A stretch of 64,000 nucleotides of DNA, from the NCBI RefSeq assembly GCF_002101785.1, contig NZ_LQPJ01000091.1, forward strand, positions 1 through 64,000, read 5' to 3'. Below the pieces are notes generated by a model. It was not told the DNA's origin. It was given only the letters and a program-made list of their open reading frames with translations, and made no database searches. This DNA comes from Mycobacterium palustre. GTDB lineage: Bacteria > Actinomycetota > Actinomycetes > Mycobacteriales > Mycobacteriaceae. The translations under genes were made by a program, and so were the position numbers. Of this stretch, positions 56,563-64,000 are shown in pieces; position 1 is the stretch's first letter; every line of letters starts with the position of its first letter.

Positions 56563-57474
56563 GTGCCGAAGGCGGCCATCGCCATTGCCGGCTCGTCCGG
56601 CCTGATCGGCTCGGCCTTGGCCGCGGCGCTGCGGGCCGCCGACCACCGGGTGCTGCGCATCGTGCGGCGCACGCCGGCGAATGCCGAGGAATTGCACTGG
56701 AATCCCGAAAGCGGCGAGTTCGATCCCGACGCGCTGGCCGACGTCGACGCCGTCGTCAACCTGTGTGGCGTCAACGTCGGCCAGCGCCGGTGGTCGGGCG
56801 CGTTCAAGCAAAGCCTGCGCGACAGCCGCATCGGCCCCACCGAGGTGCTGGCCAACGCCGTCGCCGAGGCCGGCGTCGAAACACTGGTCAACGCCAGCGC
56901 CGTCGGCTACTACGGCAACACCAAGGACCGCGTCGTCGACGAAAACGCCAGGGCGGGAAGCGGTTTCCTGGCCCAGCTGTGCGAGGACTGGGAGGCCGCC
57001 ACGCTGCCCGCCCAGTACGCCGGGGCCCGAGTGGTGCTGGCCCGCACCGGCCTGGTGCTGGCCCGCTCGGGCGGCGCGCTGCGCCGGCTGCGGCCGCTGT
57101 TTTCGTCCGGCCTGGGCGCCCGACTGGGCAGCGGCCGCCAATACATGTCGTGGATCAGCCTCGAAGACGAGGTGCGCGCGCTGCTGTTCGCGATCTCACA
57201 CCCCTCGCTGTCGGGCCCGGTGAACCTGACCGGGCCCGCGCCGGTCACCAACGCCGAGTTCACCACCGCGTTCGGGCGCGCCGTGAACCGCCCGACCCCG
57301 TGGATGCTGCCCGGGTTCGCGGTGCGCGCCGCGCTCGGAGAGTTCGCCGACGAGGGACTGCTCATCGGTCAGCGCGCCATCCCGTCGGCGCTCGAGCGCG
57401 CCGGTTTCCAGTTCCACCACAACACGATTGGCGAGGCGCTCGAGTACGCCACCTCCCGCCACGACCCCGACTGA
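56563..57474 (+). CDS. TIGR01777-type NAD-dependent epimerase/dehydratase (YfcH/SulA family)
   Basis: 303 aa, GTG start, 15 bp after dlaT. Nucleotide-binding motif [18 protein letters not shown] at the N-terminus, then [11 protein letters not shown] and [13 protein letters not shown], typical of the extended-SDR YfcH group. The catalytic reaction is unknown. It is the third gene between dlaT and lipB in mycobacteria, so a link to lipoate or 2-oxoacid metabolism is possible. Confidence 0.9.
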   Translation: MPKAAIAIAGSSGLIGSALAAALRAADHRVLRIVRRTPANAEELHWNPESGEFDPDALADVDAVVNLCGVNVGQRRWSGAFKQSLRDSRIGPTEVLANAVAEAGVETLVNASAVGYYGNTKDRVVDENARAGSGFLAQLCEDWEAATLPAQYAGARVVLARTGLVLARSGGALRRLRPLFSSGLGARLGSGRQYMSWISLEDEVRALLFAISHPSLSGPVNLTGPAPVTNAEFTTAFGRAVNRPTPWMLPGFAVRAALGEFADEGLLIGQRAIPSALERAGFQFHHNTIGEALEYATSRHDPD

Positions 57475-57521
57475 CCCCCGGCACCGACCATGGCGGGTGT
57501 CACGCGAGTAGCGTCGGCGAA

Positions 57522-58223
57522 GTGAGTGACTCCATCCGGTCGCAACCCACCGCGATCGACGTGCGCCAGCTGGACACCGTCGAATACCGCACCGCCTGGC
57601 GGCTGCAGCGCGACCTCGCCGACGCCCGGGTCGCCGGCGGGCCCGACACGCTGCTGCTGCTGCAGCACCCGGCGGTCTACACCGCCGGGCGGCGCACCGA
57701 GCCGCACGAGCGCCCGGTGGACGGCACGCCCGTGGTCGACACCGACCGCGGCGGCAAGATCACCTGGCACGGCCCCGGCCAGCTGGTCGGTTACCCGATC
57801 ATCGGGCTGGCCGAGCCGCTCGACGTGGTGAATTACGTTCGGCGCCTTGAGGAATCGCTGATCAAGGTGTGCGCCGATCTGGGCCTGGGCACGATCCGGG
57901 TGGACGGCCGCTCGGGGGTGTGGGTGCCGGGCGGTGGCGGGCGGCCGGCGCGCAAGGTGGCCGCCATCGGGGTGCGGGTGTCGCGCGCCACCACACTGCA
58001 CGGGTTCGCGCTCAACTGTGACTGCGATCTGGGGGCGTTCGGCGCCATCGTGCCGTGCGGCATCAGCGACGCCGGGGTGACGTCGCTGTCGGCCGAGCTG
58101 CACCGCGCCATCACCGTCGACGACGTCCGCGCGGCCGTCGCGGCCGCGGTGTGCGACGCGCTGGACGGCGTCCTGCCGGTCCGGGACCATCACGAGGCCG
58201 CCCGCGTAGCATCGACGATGTGA
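57522..58223 (+). CDS. lipB: Octanoyl-[acyl-carrier-protein]:protein octanoyltransferase LipB
   Basis: 233 aa, GTG start. Motifs: [47 protein letters not shown] and [10 protein letters not shown] with the Cys/Lys dyad Cys179 and Lys145. Compared with M. tuberculosis (Cys176/Lys142) there are three extra residues in the loop [10 protein letters not shown] before the Lys. It moves octanoate from ACP to lipoyl domains, here those of DlaT. Its stop overlaps lipA as GTGA. Confidence 0.95.
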   Translation: MSDSIRSQPTAIDVRQLDTVEYRTAWRLQRDLADARVAGGPDTLLLLQHPAVYTAGRRTEPHERPVDGTPVVDTDRGGKITWHGPGQLVGYPIIGLAEPLDVVNYVRRLEESLIKVCADLGLGTIRVDGRSGVWVPGGGGRPARKVAAIGVRVSRATTLHGFALNCDCDLGAFGAIVPCGISDAGVTSLSAELHRAITVDDVRAAVAAAVCDALDGVLPVRDHHEAARVASTM

Positions 58224-59152
58224 CTGTCGCTCCCGAAGGCCGCAAACTGCTGCGCCTGGAGGCGCGCAACGCCCAAACGCCGATCGAGCGCAAGCCGCCG
58301 TGGATCAAGACCCGGGCCCGGATGGGTCCGGAGTACACCGAGTTGAAGAGCCTGGTCCGCCGGGAAGGCTTGCACACGGTGTGCGAAGAGGCCGGCTGCC
58401 CCAACATCTTCGAGTGCTGGGAGGACCGCGAGGCCACCTTCCTGATCGGCGGCGACCAGTGCACCCGTCGCTGCGACTTCTGCCAGATCGACACGGGAAA
58501 GCCCGCCGAGCTCGACCGGGACGAGCCGCGCCGGGTCGCCGAGAGCGTGCGCACGATGGGGCTGCGCTACGCCACGGTCACCGGCGTCGCCCGCGACGAC
58601 CTGCCCGACGGCGGGGCATGGCTGTACGCGGAGACCGTGCGCGCCATCAAAGAGCTCAACCCGTCGACCGGCGTCGAACTGTTGATCCCCGACTTCAACG
58701 GCGCGCCCGCCCGGCTCGCCGAGGTCTTCGAGTCGCGCCCGGAAGTGTTGGCGCACAACGTCGAAACCGTGCCCCGCATCTTCAAGCGGATCCGGCCCGC
58801 CTTCACCTACCAGCGCAGCCTGGGCGTGCTGACCGCGGCGCGCGAGTTCGGGCTGGTCACCAAGAGCAACCTCATCCTCGGCATGGGCGAGAACCCCGAC
58901 GAGGTGCGCACCGCGCTGGCCGACCTGCACGACGCGGGCTGCGACATCGTGACCATCACCCAGTACCTGCGCCCCTCGGCGCGCCACCACCCCGTCGAAC
59001 GGTGGGTGCGGCCCGAGGAGTTCGTCGAGTTCGCCCGCCACGCCGAGGGGCTGGGCTTTTCCGGCGTGCTGGCCGGGCCGCTGGTGCGATCGTCGTACCG
59101 GGCCGGGCGGCTCTACGAGCAGGCCGCCCGCAGCCGCGCCGCGGCGGGGTAG
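58220..59152 (+). CDS. lipA: Lipoyl synthase
   Basis: 310 aa, GTG start. Radical SAM enzyme with both [4Fe-4S] motifs: auxiliary [12 protein letters not shown] (Cys55, Cys60, Cys66) and radical [11 protein letters not shown] (Cys81, Cys85, Cys88). It inserts two sulfurs into octanoyl-lysine. It is coupled to lipB and followed by the DUF4191 gene after 31 bp. Confidence 0.96.
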   Translation: MTVAPEGRKLLRLEARNAQTPIERKPPWIKTRARMGPEYTELKSLVRREGLHTVCEEAGCPNIFECWEDREATFLIGGDQCTRRCDFCQIDTGKPAELDRDEPRRVAESVRTMGLRYATVTGVARDDLPDGGAWLYAETVRAIKELNPSTGVELLIPDFNGAPARLAEVFESRPEVLAHNVETVPRIFKRIRPAFTYQRSLGVLTAAREFGLVTKSNLILGMGENPDEVRTALADLHDAGCDIVTITQYLRPSARHHPVERWVRPEEFVEFARHAEGLGFSGVLAGPLVRSSYRAGRLYEQAARSRAAAG

Positions 59153-59183
59153 CCGCAGTCGCGCATACGTATTCTTGGTGACT

Positions 59184-59936
59184 ATGGCTAAACCCCGCAC
59201 CACCGCTGAGAACAAGGCCGCCGCGGCACAGGCGAAGGCCGCCCGCAAGGCCGCCGCGCGGGAGCGCCGCGCCCAGCTGTGGCAGGCCTTCAACATGCAG
59301 CGTCAAGAGGACAAGCGGCTGTTGCCGTACATGATCGGCGCCTTCGTGCTGATCGTGGGCATCTCGGTGGCCGTGGCGCTGTGGGCCGGCGGGCTGACCA
59401 TGATCACGATCATCCCGCTCGGCGTGCTGCTGGGCGGCCTGGTCACCTTCATCATTTTCACCCGGCGCGCCCAGCGATCGGTCTTCAGCAAGGCCGAAGG
59501 CCAGGCCGGCGCCGCGGCGTGGGTGCTGGACAACATGCGCGGCAAGTGGCGGGTGACCCCCGGCGTCGCCGCGACCGGTCACTTCGACGCGGTGCACCGG
59601 GTGCTCGGCCGCCCCGGCGTCATCCTGGTCGGCGAGGGATCGGCTACCCGGGTCAAACCGCTGCTGGCCCAAGAGAAGAAGCGCACCGCCCGCCTGGTCG
59701 GCGAAGCGCCGATCTACGACATCATCGTCGGCAACGACGAGGGCGAGGTTCCCCTGGCCAAGCTGGAGCGCCACCTCAACCGCCTGCCGCACAACATCAC
59801 CGTCAAGCAGATCGACACCCTCGAATCGCGGCTGGCGGCGCTGAGCTCGCGCGCCGGGGCCGGCGTCCTGCCCAAGGGGCCGCTGCCCAACGCGGGCAAG
59901 ATGCGCGGGGTGCAGCGCACGGTGCGCCGCCGGTAA
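59184..59936 (+). CDS. DUF4191 membrane protein (Rv2219)
   Basis: 250 aa from the ATG of MAKPRTT; TTG 59175 and GTG 59178 in the same frame are alternatives. A Lys/Ala-rich N-terminus is followed by two membrane segments (about 48-95), then a cytoplasmic domain with AWVLDNMRGKWRVTPGVAATGHFDAVHRVLGRPGVIL. Conserved in actinobacteria next to lipA; function unknown. Confidence 0.92.
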   Translation: MAKPRTTAENKAAAAQAKAARKAAARERRAQLWQAFNMQRQEDKRLLPYMIGAFVLIVGISVAVALWAGGLTMITIIPLGVLLGGLVTFIIFTRRAQRSVFSKAEGQAGAAAWVLDNMRGKWRVTPGVAATGHFDAVHRVLGRPGVILVGEGSATRVKPLLAQEKKRTARLVGEAPIYDIIVGNDEGEVPLAKLERHLNRLPHNITVKQIDTLESRLAALSSRAGAGVLPKGPLPNAGKMRGVQRTVRRR

Positions 59937-60598
59937 CGGACGCGGCGAGGCCGGGCGCCGCCAACTCTCAGCATCGCCAGGGCCGGGCGGCGGCTCAAAT
60001 TCGGCGCCAAATTCACGTAGCGATCCCACAGCGGCACCGACCGAGTGCGGTCGGTTTCGGGGGACCCCGTCTGTGCCTTCTTTCACTTTGCAGGCGATCC
60101 GACATCCGCCTCACTGCCCAGGGTGTGGTACTCCATGATCGGGTCGGTAAGACCAACACCCACCGACTCCACACCGAACATCTTGCGGCAGAGCCGATCC
60201 TGGCACTGTCGCGGCTGACCGCAACGTTTCTGGACCGCCTGGAAGCGCACCTGGGCGGGTGGGGCGAGGCGCTCAAGTACGCTGCGGTGTTCGGCTCGGC
60301 ATTCACTCGTCGAGCGGGATCCACCGCGATGCCGTCACTCTGCTGCAAACGGCGGACAGGCAATCCCAAAAATACCTGAGCACCCCTGCTGGGCTTGAAG
60401 AATAAGGCGACGCACGCCCACCAAGCCCTGTCCACCGCCGAGTGCAGAAAGATGAACCGCGCCGCTTCTCATCTAGTCGAGGCGGCCAAGCGGGCTGGCG
60501 TCAGCAAGTCAGGCCGGACAGAGGAAAAAGCCAGCGACCCGATCGGTGAAGGCGGGTTAAGTTCGGCCTTGCCCCAGATCTCCCAGGCTGCGGCGGAT
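59937..60598. other. 662-bp decayed intergenic stretch between DUF4191 and RDD genes
   Basis: The DNA here, especially about 60080-60560, is less GC-rich and has a different codon-like texture from its neighbours. It holds the regulator remnant at 60107-60379 and a further short coding-like stretch (about 60395-60530, reading NKATHAHQALSTAECRKMNR and then a Lys-rich tail) that I could not assign. No complete gene, repeat or insertion sequence ends were seen. It looks like a decayed acquired segment. Confidence 0.6.
60107..60379 (+). pseudogene. Remnant of a winged-helix/nucleotidyltransferase (MNT-like) regulator
   Basis: The frame reads RLTAQGVVLHDRVGKTNTHRL, the end of a winged helix, then HLAAEPILALSRLTATFLDRLEAHL and WGEALKYAAVFGSAFTRRAGS. 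The FGSAFTRR stretch matches the GSxARG start of nucleotidyltransferase domains in HTH-MNT regulators. The following residues (MPSLCCKRR) lose the D-x-D catalytic motif and stop 20 residues later. No N-terminus is present. It is a truncated relic; assignment rests on motif pattern only. Confidence 0.55.
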
Positions 60599-61030
60599 CT
60601 AGCGCCTCAGCACTGCGGTCCCGCTCAGCCGATCGTGGATGCCACGGCCATCCGAGTCGGTGAACAACGCCGGGATGACGGCCGCGACCAGCAGCCCCCG
60701 CAACACCAGCCGGCCGATCCCGACCGGCAAACGCCCGTCGACGGCCGCCACCTGCAGCCCCAGCGCCAGCTGCCCCGGGGTGAAGCTGAACAGCCGCACC
60801 GCCACCACGCCGAGCACCAGCCAGATCAGCAGCACCGCGGTGGCCAGCGTCCGCTCGGAGTAGGCGCCCAACGCCATGGCCAGCGCGGCCAGGCCGTAGC
60901 AGATCAGCCAATCGATCATCAGCGCGGCCAGCCGGCGGCCCGTCGACGCCAGCGAGCCGGACCCGCTTTCCGGCAACCCGAGCCGCTCGCCGGGATAGGT
61001 CGATCGCGACTCCGGCAAACCCCCGGTCAT
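60599..61030 (-). CDS. RDD family membrane protein (Rv2219A)
   Basis: 143 aa from the ATG of MTGGLPESRS. The RDD family is indicated by RRLAALMIDWLICYGLAALAM (Arg and Asp of the first helix), a second helix (about 62-80), FTPGQLALGLQV, and the C-terminal DGRGIHDRLSGTAVL. Three membrane segments. No strong ribosome-binding site precedes the ATG, so the start may be further up. It diverges from glnA1. Function unknown, possibly transport. Confidence 0.88.
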   Translation of the reverse strand: MTGGLPESRSTYPGERLGLPESGSGSLASTGRRLAALMIDWLICYGLAALAMALGAYSERTLATAVLLIWLVLGVVAVRLFSFTPGQLALGLQVAAVDGRLPVGIGRLVLRGLLVAAVIPALFTDSDGRGIHDRLSGTAVLRR

Positions 61031-61190
61031 CGGCCGGTTCTGCCGGCCCGACCGGCACGCGCCGCCGGCTCGATGCGCCGCCGGGGCCAGTCGGTGCGCG
61101 GGTGCCCCGGACCAGATACGATCTTGCCGTCCATGGCCCCACAATAGAACCCGCCAGCAACCCGGGATCCGACGCGGGAAGCGTGGTCAC

Positions 61191-61206
61191 GTAACCTCTG
61201 CGCAAC
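61191..61206 (+). promoter_or_regulatory. Candidate GlnR box upstream of glnA1
   Basis: GTAAC-CTCTGC-GCAAC fits the actinobacterial GlnR site GTnAC-N6-GnAAC. It lies 71 bp before the glnA1 start, next to a TTGACT hexamer. GlnR is known to control glnA in mycobacteria, so this is the likely nitrogen-response site. Binding here is inferred. Confidence 0.55.
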
Positions 61207-61212
61207 ATCGGG

Positions 61213-61242
61213 TTGACTGACGGGCAACATGGGCTCCATAGC
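61213..61242 (+). promoter_or_regulatory. Candidate glnA1 promoter
   Basis: TTGACT at 61213-61218 with CATAGC at 61237-61242 (18-bp spacer) gives a sigma-A-like pair 35 bp before the GTG. It abuts the GlnR-like box. The -10 match is only fair. Confidence 0.4.
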
Positions 61243-61277
61243 GTCAGGCCGCGGATTACCAAGTAAAGGAGCACCCT

Positions 61278-62714
61278 GTGACGGAAATGACGCCCGACGA
61301 CGTCTTCAAACTCGTCAAGGACGAAGACGTCGAGTTTGTCGACGTCCGGTTCTGTGACCTGCCTGGCATCATGCAGCACTTCACGATTCCGGCGTCGTTC
61401 TTCGACGAAAGCGTTTTCGAGGACGGCTTGGCATTCGACGGCTCGTCGATTCGCGGCTTCCAGTCGATCCACGAATCCGACATGCTGCTCCTGCCCGATC
61501 CCCAGACGGCGCGCATTGATCTGTTCACCGAAGCCAAGACGCTGAACATGAACTTCTTCGTGCACGACCCGTTCACCCTCGAGCCCTACTCGCGCGACCC
61601 CCGCAACATCGCCCGCAAGGCGGAGAACTACCTGATCAGCACCGGCGTCGCCGACACCGCGTACTTCGGCGCCGAGGCCGAGTTCTACATCTTCGACTCG
61701 GTGAGCTTCGACTCGCGCACCAACGGCTCGTTCTACGAGGTGGACGCCATCTCGGGGTGGTGGAACACCGGCGAGCCCAACGAGAGCGACGGCAGCCCCA
61801 ACCGCGGCTACAAGGTCCGCCCCAAGGGCGGGTACTTCCCCGTTGCCCCCGTCGACCACTACGTCGACCTGCGCAACCGGATGCTGCACAACCTGATCGC
61901 GTCGGGTTTCAGCCTGGAGAAGGGCCACCACGAGGTGGGCAGCGGCGGGCAGGCCGAGATCAACTACAAGTTCAACACGTTGCTGCACGCGGCCGACGAC
62001 ATGCAGTTGTACAAGTACATCGTCAAGAACACCGCCTGGCAGGCCGGCAAGACCGTCACCTTCATGCCCAAGCCGCTGTTCGGTGACAACGGCTCCGGGA
62101 TGCACACCCACCAGTCGCTGTGGAAGGACGGCAGCCCGTTGATGTACGACGAGACGGGCTACGCCGGTCTGTCGGACACCGCGCGCCACTACATCGGCGG
62201 CCTGCTGCACCACGCGCCGTCGCTGCTGGCGTTCACCAACCCGACGGTGAACTCCTACAAGCGCCTGGTTCCCGGCTTCGAGGCGCCGATCAACCTGGTG
62301 TACAGCCAGCGCAACCGTTCGGCGTGTGTGCGCATCCCGATCACGGGCAGCAACCCGAAGGCCAAGCGGCTCGAGTTCCGTTGCCCCGACTCGTCGGGCA
62401 ACCCGTACCTGGCGTTCTCGGCCATGCTGATGGCCGGCCTGGACGGCATCAAGAACAAGATCGAGCCGCAGGCGCCGGTCGACAAGGACCTCTACGAGCT
62501 GCCGCCCGAAGAGGCCGCCAACATCCCGCAGGCGCCCACCCAGCTGTCCGCGGTGATCGACCGCCTGGAAGAGGACCACGAATACCTCACCGAGGGCGGC
62601 GTTTTCACGCCCGACCTGATCGAAACGTGGATCAGCTTCAAGCGCGAGAACGAAATTCTGCCGGTCCAGATCCGGCCGCACCCGTACGAGTTCTCGCTGT
62701 ACTTCGACGTGTAA
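61278..62714 (+). CDS. glnA1: Glutamine synthetase GlnA1 (type I, adenylylated)
   Basis: 478 aa, same length as M. tuberculosis GlnA1; GTG start with AAAGGAG upstream. It forms glutamine from glutamate, ammonia and ATP as a dodecamer. Motifs: [50 protein letters not shown] and NRSACVRIP. The adenylylation Tyr is Tyr406 in [11 protein letters not shown]. glnE would normally follow; here two other genes intervene. In M. tuberculosis the enzyme is partly exported and linked to poly-L-glutamate/glutamine in the wall. Confidence 0.97.
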   Translation: MTEMTPDDVFKLVKDEDVEFVDVRFCDLPGIMQHFTIPASFFDESVFEDGLAFDGSSIRGFQSIHESDMLLLPDPQTARIDLFTEAKTLNMNFFVHDPFTLEPYSRDPRNIARKAENYLISTGVADTAYFGAEAEFYIFDSVSFDSRTNGSFYEVDAISGWWNTGEPNESDGSPNRGYKVRPKGGYFPVAPVDHYVDLRNRMLHNLIASGFSLEKGHHEVGSGGQAEINYKFNTLLHAADDMQLYKYIVKNTAWQAGKTVTFMPKPLFGDNGSGMHTHQSLWKDGSPLMYDETGYAGLSDTARHYIGGLLHHAPSLLAFTNPTVNSYKRLVPGFEAPINLVYSQRNRSACVRIPITGSNPKAKRLEFRCPDSSGNPYLAFSAMLMAGLDGIKNKIEPQAPVDKDLYELPPEEAANIPQAPTQLSAVIDRLEEDHEYLTEGGVFTPDLIETWISFKRENEILPVQIRPHPYEFSLYFDV

Positions 62715-62728
62715 GTCGTCAGGCGACG

Positions 62729-62769
62729 CCGCCCGCCCGGTTTGCTTGCCGGGCGGGCGGTTTCGTCTT
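62729..62769 (+). terminator. Rho-independent terminator of glnA1
   Basis: Perfect 12-bp stem CCGCCCGCCCGG (62729-62740) and CCGGGCGGGCGG (62749-62760) with loop TTTGCTTG, followed by TTTCGTCTT, 14 bp after the stop. On the minus strand it also faces the end of the next gene. Confidence 0.88.
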
Positions 62770-62794
62770 CACCGTCGCGGTGTCGCGGCCCGGC

Positions 62795-63310
62795 TCATTG
62801 CGGATCGAACTTCGCGATGAGCCACTTATCGTCCACCTTGGCCAGGCCTACCCGCACCGAGCTCGACGCGGTCGAGGGCGACGGCTTGTCCGTGCTGGTC
62901 GTGGTTTGATTGACGAAGACCAGGACGGCGGCGTTTTGGCTGGTTAGGGACTCGACGCCGGCGCGAAGAACGGTGGCTGTGGTGGTGACGCGCTTCTCCC
63001 GCGCGGCCGGCGTAACGACCTGAGTGGTGAATTGCTTGTAGTAAGTGAGGAAGTCGCCGGTGAGCATCGCCGCGGCTTCGCTGAAGTCGTGTTCAAGAGT
63101 CTCCGGTGAATAGGTCAACAGCTTCGTGGTGCCGGTGCTCGCGGCCTGTGTGACCGCTTGCCTCTCGGCGGGCTGGTCGGCGACCGGTGGCAATTGCCGG
63201 CTCTTGAGCGCGAATTCCCAACTGCCCAGCGTCGCACCGGCCAAAGCGGCGGCGCTCAGCACGAACACAAGAGCCCACCACACCACGCGCCGCAGCGTTG
63301 CCGCGGTCAT
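62795..63310 (-). CDS. Mce-associated-type membrane protein
   Basis: 171 aa from ATG. One N-terminal membrane segment (about 8-29) and an extracytoplasmic domain (about 40-171) of the Mce-associated/NTF2-like kind: a helical stretch LTYSPETLEHDFSEAAAMLTG, then VTTTATVLRAGVESL, AAVLVFVNQTTT and VGLAKVDDKWLIAKF. The ATG overlaps the upstream kinase stop as ATGA. Its domain is similar to the kinase's own extracytoplasmic domain, so the two proteins may pair. There are no mce genes nearby. Confidence 0.85.
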   Translation of the reverse strand: MTAATLRRVVWWALVFVLSAAALAGATLGSWEFALKSRQLPPVADQPAERQAVTQAASTGTTKLLTYSPETLEHDFSEAAAMLTGDFLTYYKQFTTQVVTPAAREKRVTTTATVLRAGVESLTSQNAAVLVFVNQTTTSTDKPSPSTASSSVRVGLAKVDDKWLIAKFDPQ

Positions 63311-64000
63311 TGCACGAACTCCACCTTGGAAGCCTTGTACGCGTCGCCGACCTTTTCGACTTGGATCTCCAACCGCCAGCTTCTCGGTTCTTGCGACGCT
63401 CCAGCGTTGTTGGTGACTTTCGACGTCGCGGCCACCAGAACGTGAGCCGTCGTGCCGCTTATCGAGCTCAGGCCGGCGCTGTTGACGGTGCCCTGGGTCG
63501 TTACGTTCGAAGCGACGACCGTCTGCCTGAAGTCCGCGCTTTTACTTGCAAAGTCGTCATGAAACGACCCCGTCGATCCGTCCAGGATGCGCTGGATATC
63601 GCCGTCCACCGATTGAGCGCTGAGGCTGGTGAGCGACACGGCGAACTGTTTCGCGTAGTCGAGGTAAGGCTGCCACTGCGGCGCGGCGGTCGATGGCCGT
63701 GGATTCGGGCGTAGGACCTCGGTGACCGCGAAAGCCGCCGAGCCGCAAAGCAGTACGGCCAGGAAGAGGATCGGTATGACCGTCGCCGCGCGCACAGCGG
63801 GCCGCTTCGGCGAGGCAGGCGGCGCGCCCGGGCCCCACGCCGCAGGCATCGGCGACCAAACGGGCCGGGTGTACTCCGGACGGGTCGCGCCGTGGTAAGC
63901 ACCCACGGCGGCGATGCGGTCGCTGAGCGCGCGCGCAAAGTCAAGGCATCGCGGGTAGCGTTCCGCGGGATTCTTCGCCAGCGCTCTCGACAACACCGGG
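63307..64000 (-). CDS. Ser/Thr protein kinase, C-terminal part with Mce-associated-like sensor domain (partial)
   Basis: The frame is open to the window edge, so the N-terminal catalytic part lies beyond 64000. Visible first is VLSRALAKNPAERYPRCLDFARAL, the subdomain XI end of a bacterial Hanks-type kinase (Arg in ERY conserved). A Pro-rich juxtamembrane linker, one membrane segment (ATVIPILFLAVLLCGSAAFAV) and an extracytoplasmic domain of about 125 aa follow, with LSAQSVDGDIQRILDGSTGSF and VTTQGTVNSAGLSSI, resembling the Mce-associated fold. It ends FVQ. Placement between glnA1 and the expected glnE is not seen in M. tuberculosis. The catalytic residues cannot be judged. Confidence 0.82.
   Translation of the reverse strand, partial: PVLSRALAKNPAERYPRCLDFARALSDRIAAVGAYHGATRPEYTRPVWSPMPAAWGPGAPPASPKRPAVRAATVIPILFLAVLLCGSAAFAVTEVLRPNPRPSTAAPQWQPYLDYAKQFAVSLTSLSAQSVDGDIQRILDGSTGSFHDDFASKSADFRQTVVASNVTTQGTVNSAGLSSISGTTAHVLVAATSKVTNNAGASQEPRSWRLEIQVEKVGDAYKASKVEFVQ

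Noticed and set aside
55213..57141. 642-codon minus-strand frame opposite dlaT and the epimerase
   Set aside because: Composition is that of the Pro/Glu-rich dlaT linker read backwards; there are no independent motifs.
60501..62681. 726-codon minus-strand frame antisense to glnA1
   Set aside because: It spans two oppositely placed real genes, has the biased composition of antisense frames and no domain; glnA1 is certain on the plus strand.

Overview
The window is a high-GC actinobacterial chromosome segment whose gene content and order follow the Mycobacterium tuberculosis stretch from Rv2164c to Rv2220 (glnA1) almost gene for gene. Diagnostic families are MptA, PimB', the Rv2181 mannosyltransferase, MmpS3, LppM, the ctaE-qcrCAB and ctaC-ctaF respiratory genes, DlaT/LipB/LipA and a mycobacterial GlnA1. 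It comes from a Mycobacterium, probably a slow grower of the M. avium-complex type. The assignment rests on recalled gene order and protein features, not on a search. IS6110, the Rv2177c transposase and Rv2209 found in M. tuberculosis are absent, and several genes that strain lacks here are present.

Layout. 1-2340: distal end of the division and cell-wall cluster on the minus strand (mraZ, rsmH, an FtsL-like protein cut by the window edge) with a four-box MraZ operator. 2.7-8.5 kb: DUF3040 membrane protein, GNAT acetyltransferase, lppM, an atypical MTHFR, idsA2 and mptA. 8.5-12.2 kb: Rv2175c regulator and its kinase pknL, aroG, RNase AS, then a 57-bp tandem repeat. 12.3-23.6 kb: lipid and envelope block (His-rich membrane protein, alpha-1,2-mannosyltransferase, acyltransferase, ArsA-like ATPase with SRPBCC proteins, fadD15, pimB', an HEXXH protein, an NlpC/P60 hydrolase). 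23.7-26.7 kb: DnaQ-UvrC fusion and trpD. 26.8-36.5 kb: ctaE-qcrC-qcrA-qcrB, then a fatty-acyl-AMP-ligase-like gene and a small unknown gene, Rv2197c, mmpS3, ctaF and ctaC. 36.6-42.9 kb: asnB, adoK, an A-type Fe-S carrier, glycerate kinase and DUF3043. 42.9-45.2 kb: cobU-cobT-cobS. 45.2-50.2 kb: ilvE, gcvT, adenylate cyclase, pepB. 50.2-52.8 kb: an island with a frameshifted FAD oxidoreductase, an SRPBCC protein and a small membrane protein. 52.8-59.9 kb: ephD, dlaT, an epimerase, lipB, lipA and DUF4191. 59.9-60.6 kb: decayed DNA with a nucleotidyltransferase-regulator remnant. 60.6-64.0 kb: RDD protein, glnA1 with GlnR-like box and terminator, then a membrane protein and the C-terminal part of a Ser/Thr kinase that carry related extracytoplasmic domains.

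How it fits together. The window joins envelope synthesis (PIM/LM/LAM mannosylation, prenyl and acyl precursors, peptidoglycan hydrolysis), the bc1-aa3 respiratory supercomplex, lipoate supply for 2-oxoacid dehydrogenases (dlaT-lipB-lipA), late cobalamin assembly and nitrogen assimilation. Many same-strand neighbours overlap by ATGA, GTGA or TGATG, so translational coupling is common. The likeliest novel features are the kinase/paired-domain locus at the right edge, a 13-residue two-cysteine insertion in QcrB, the acyl-AMP ligase island beside qcrB, the G7 frameshift, and recurring elements between convergent genes.
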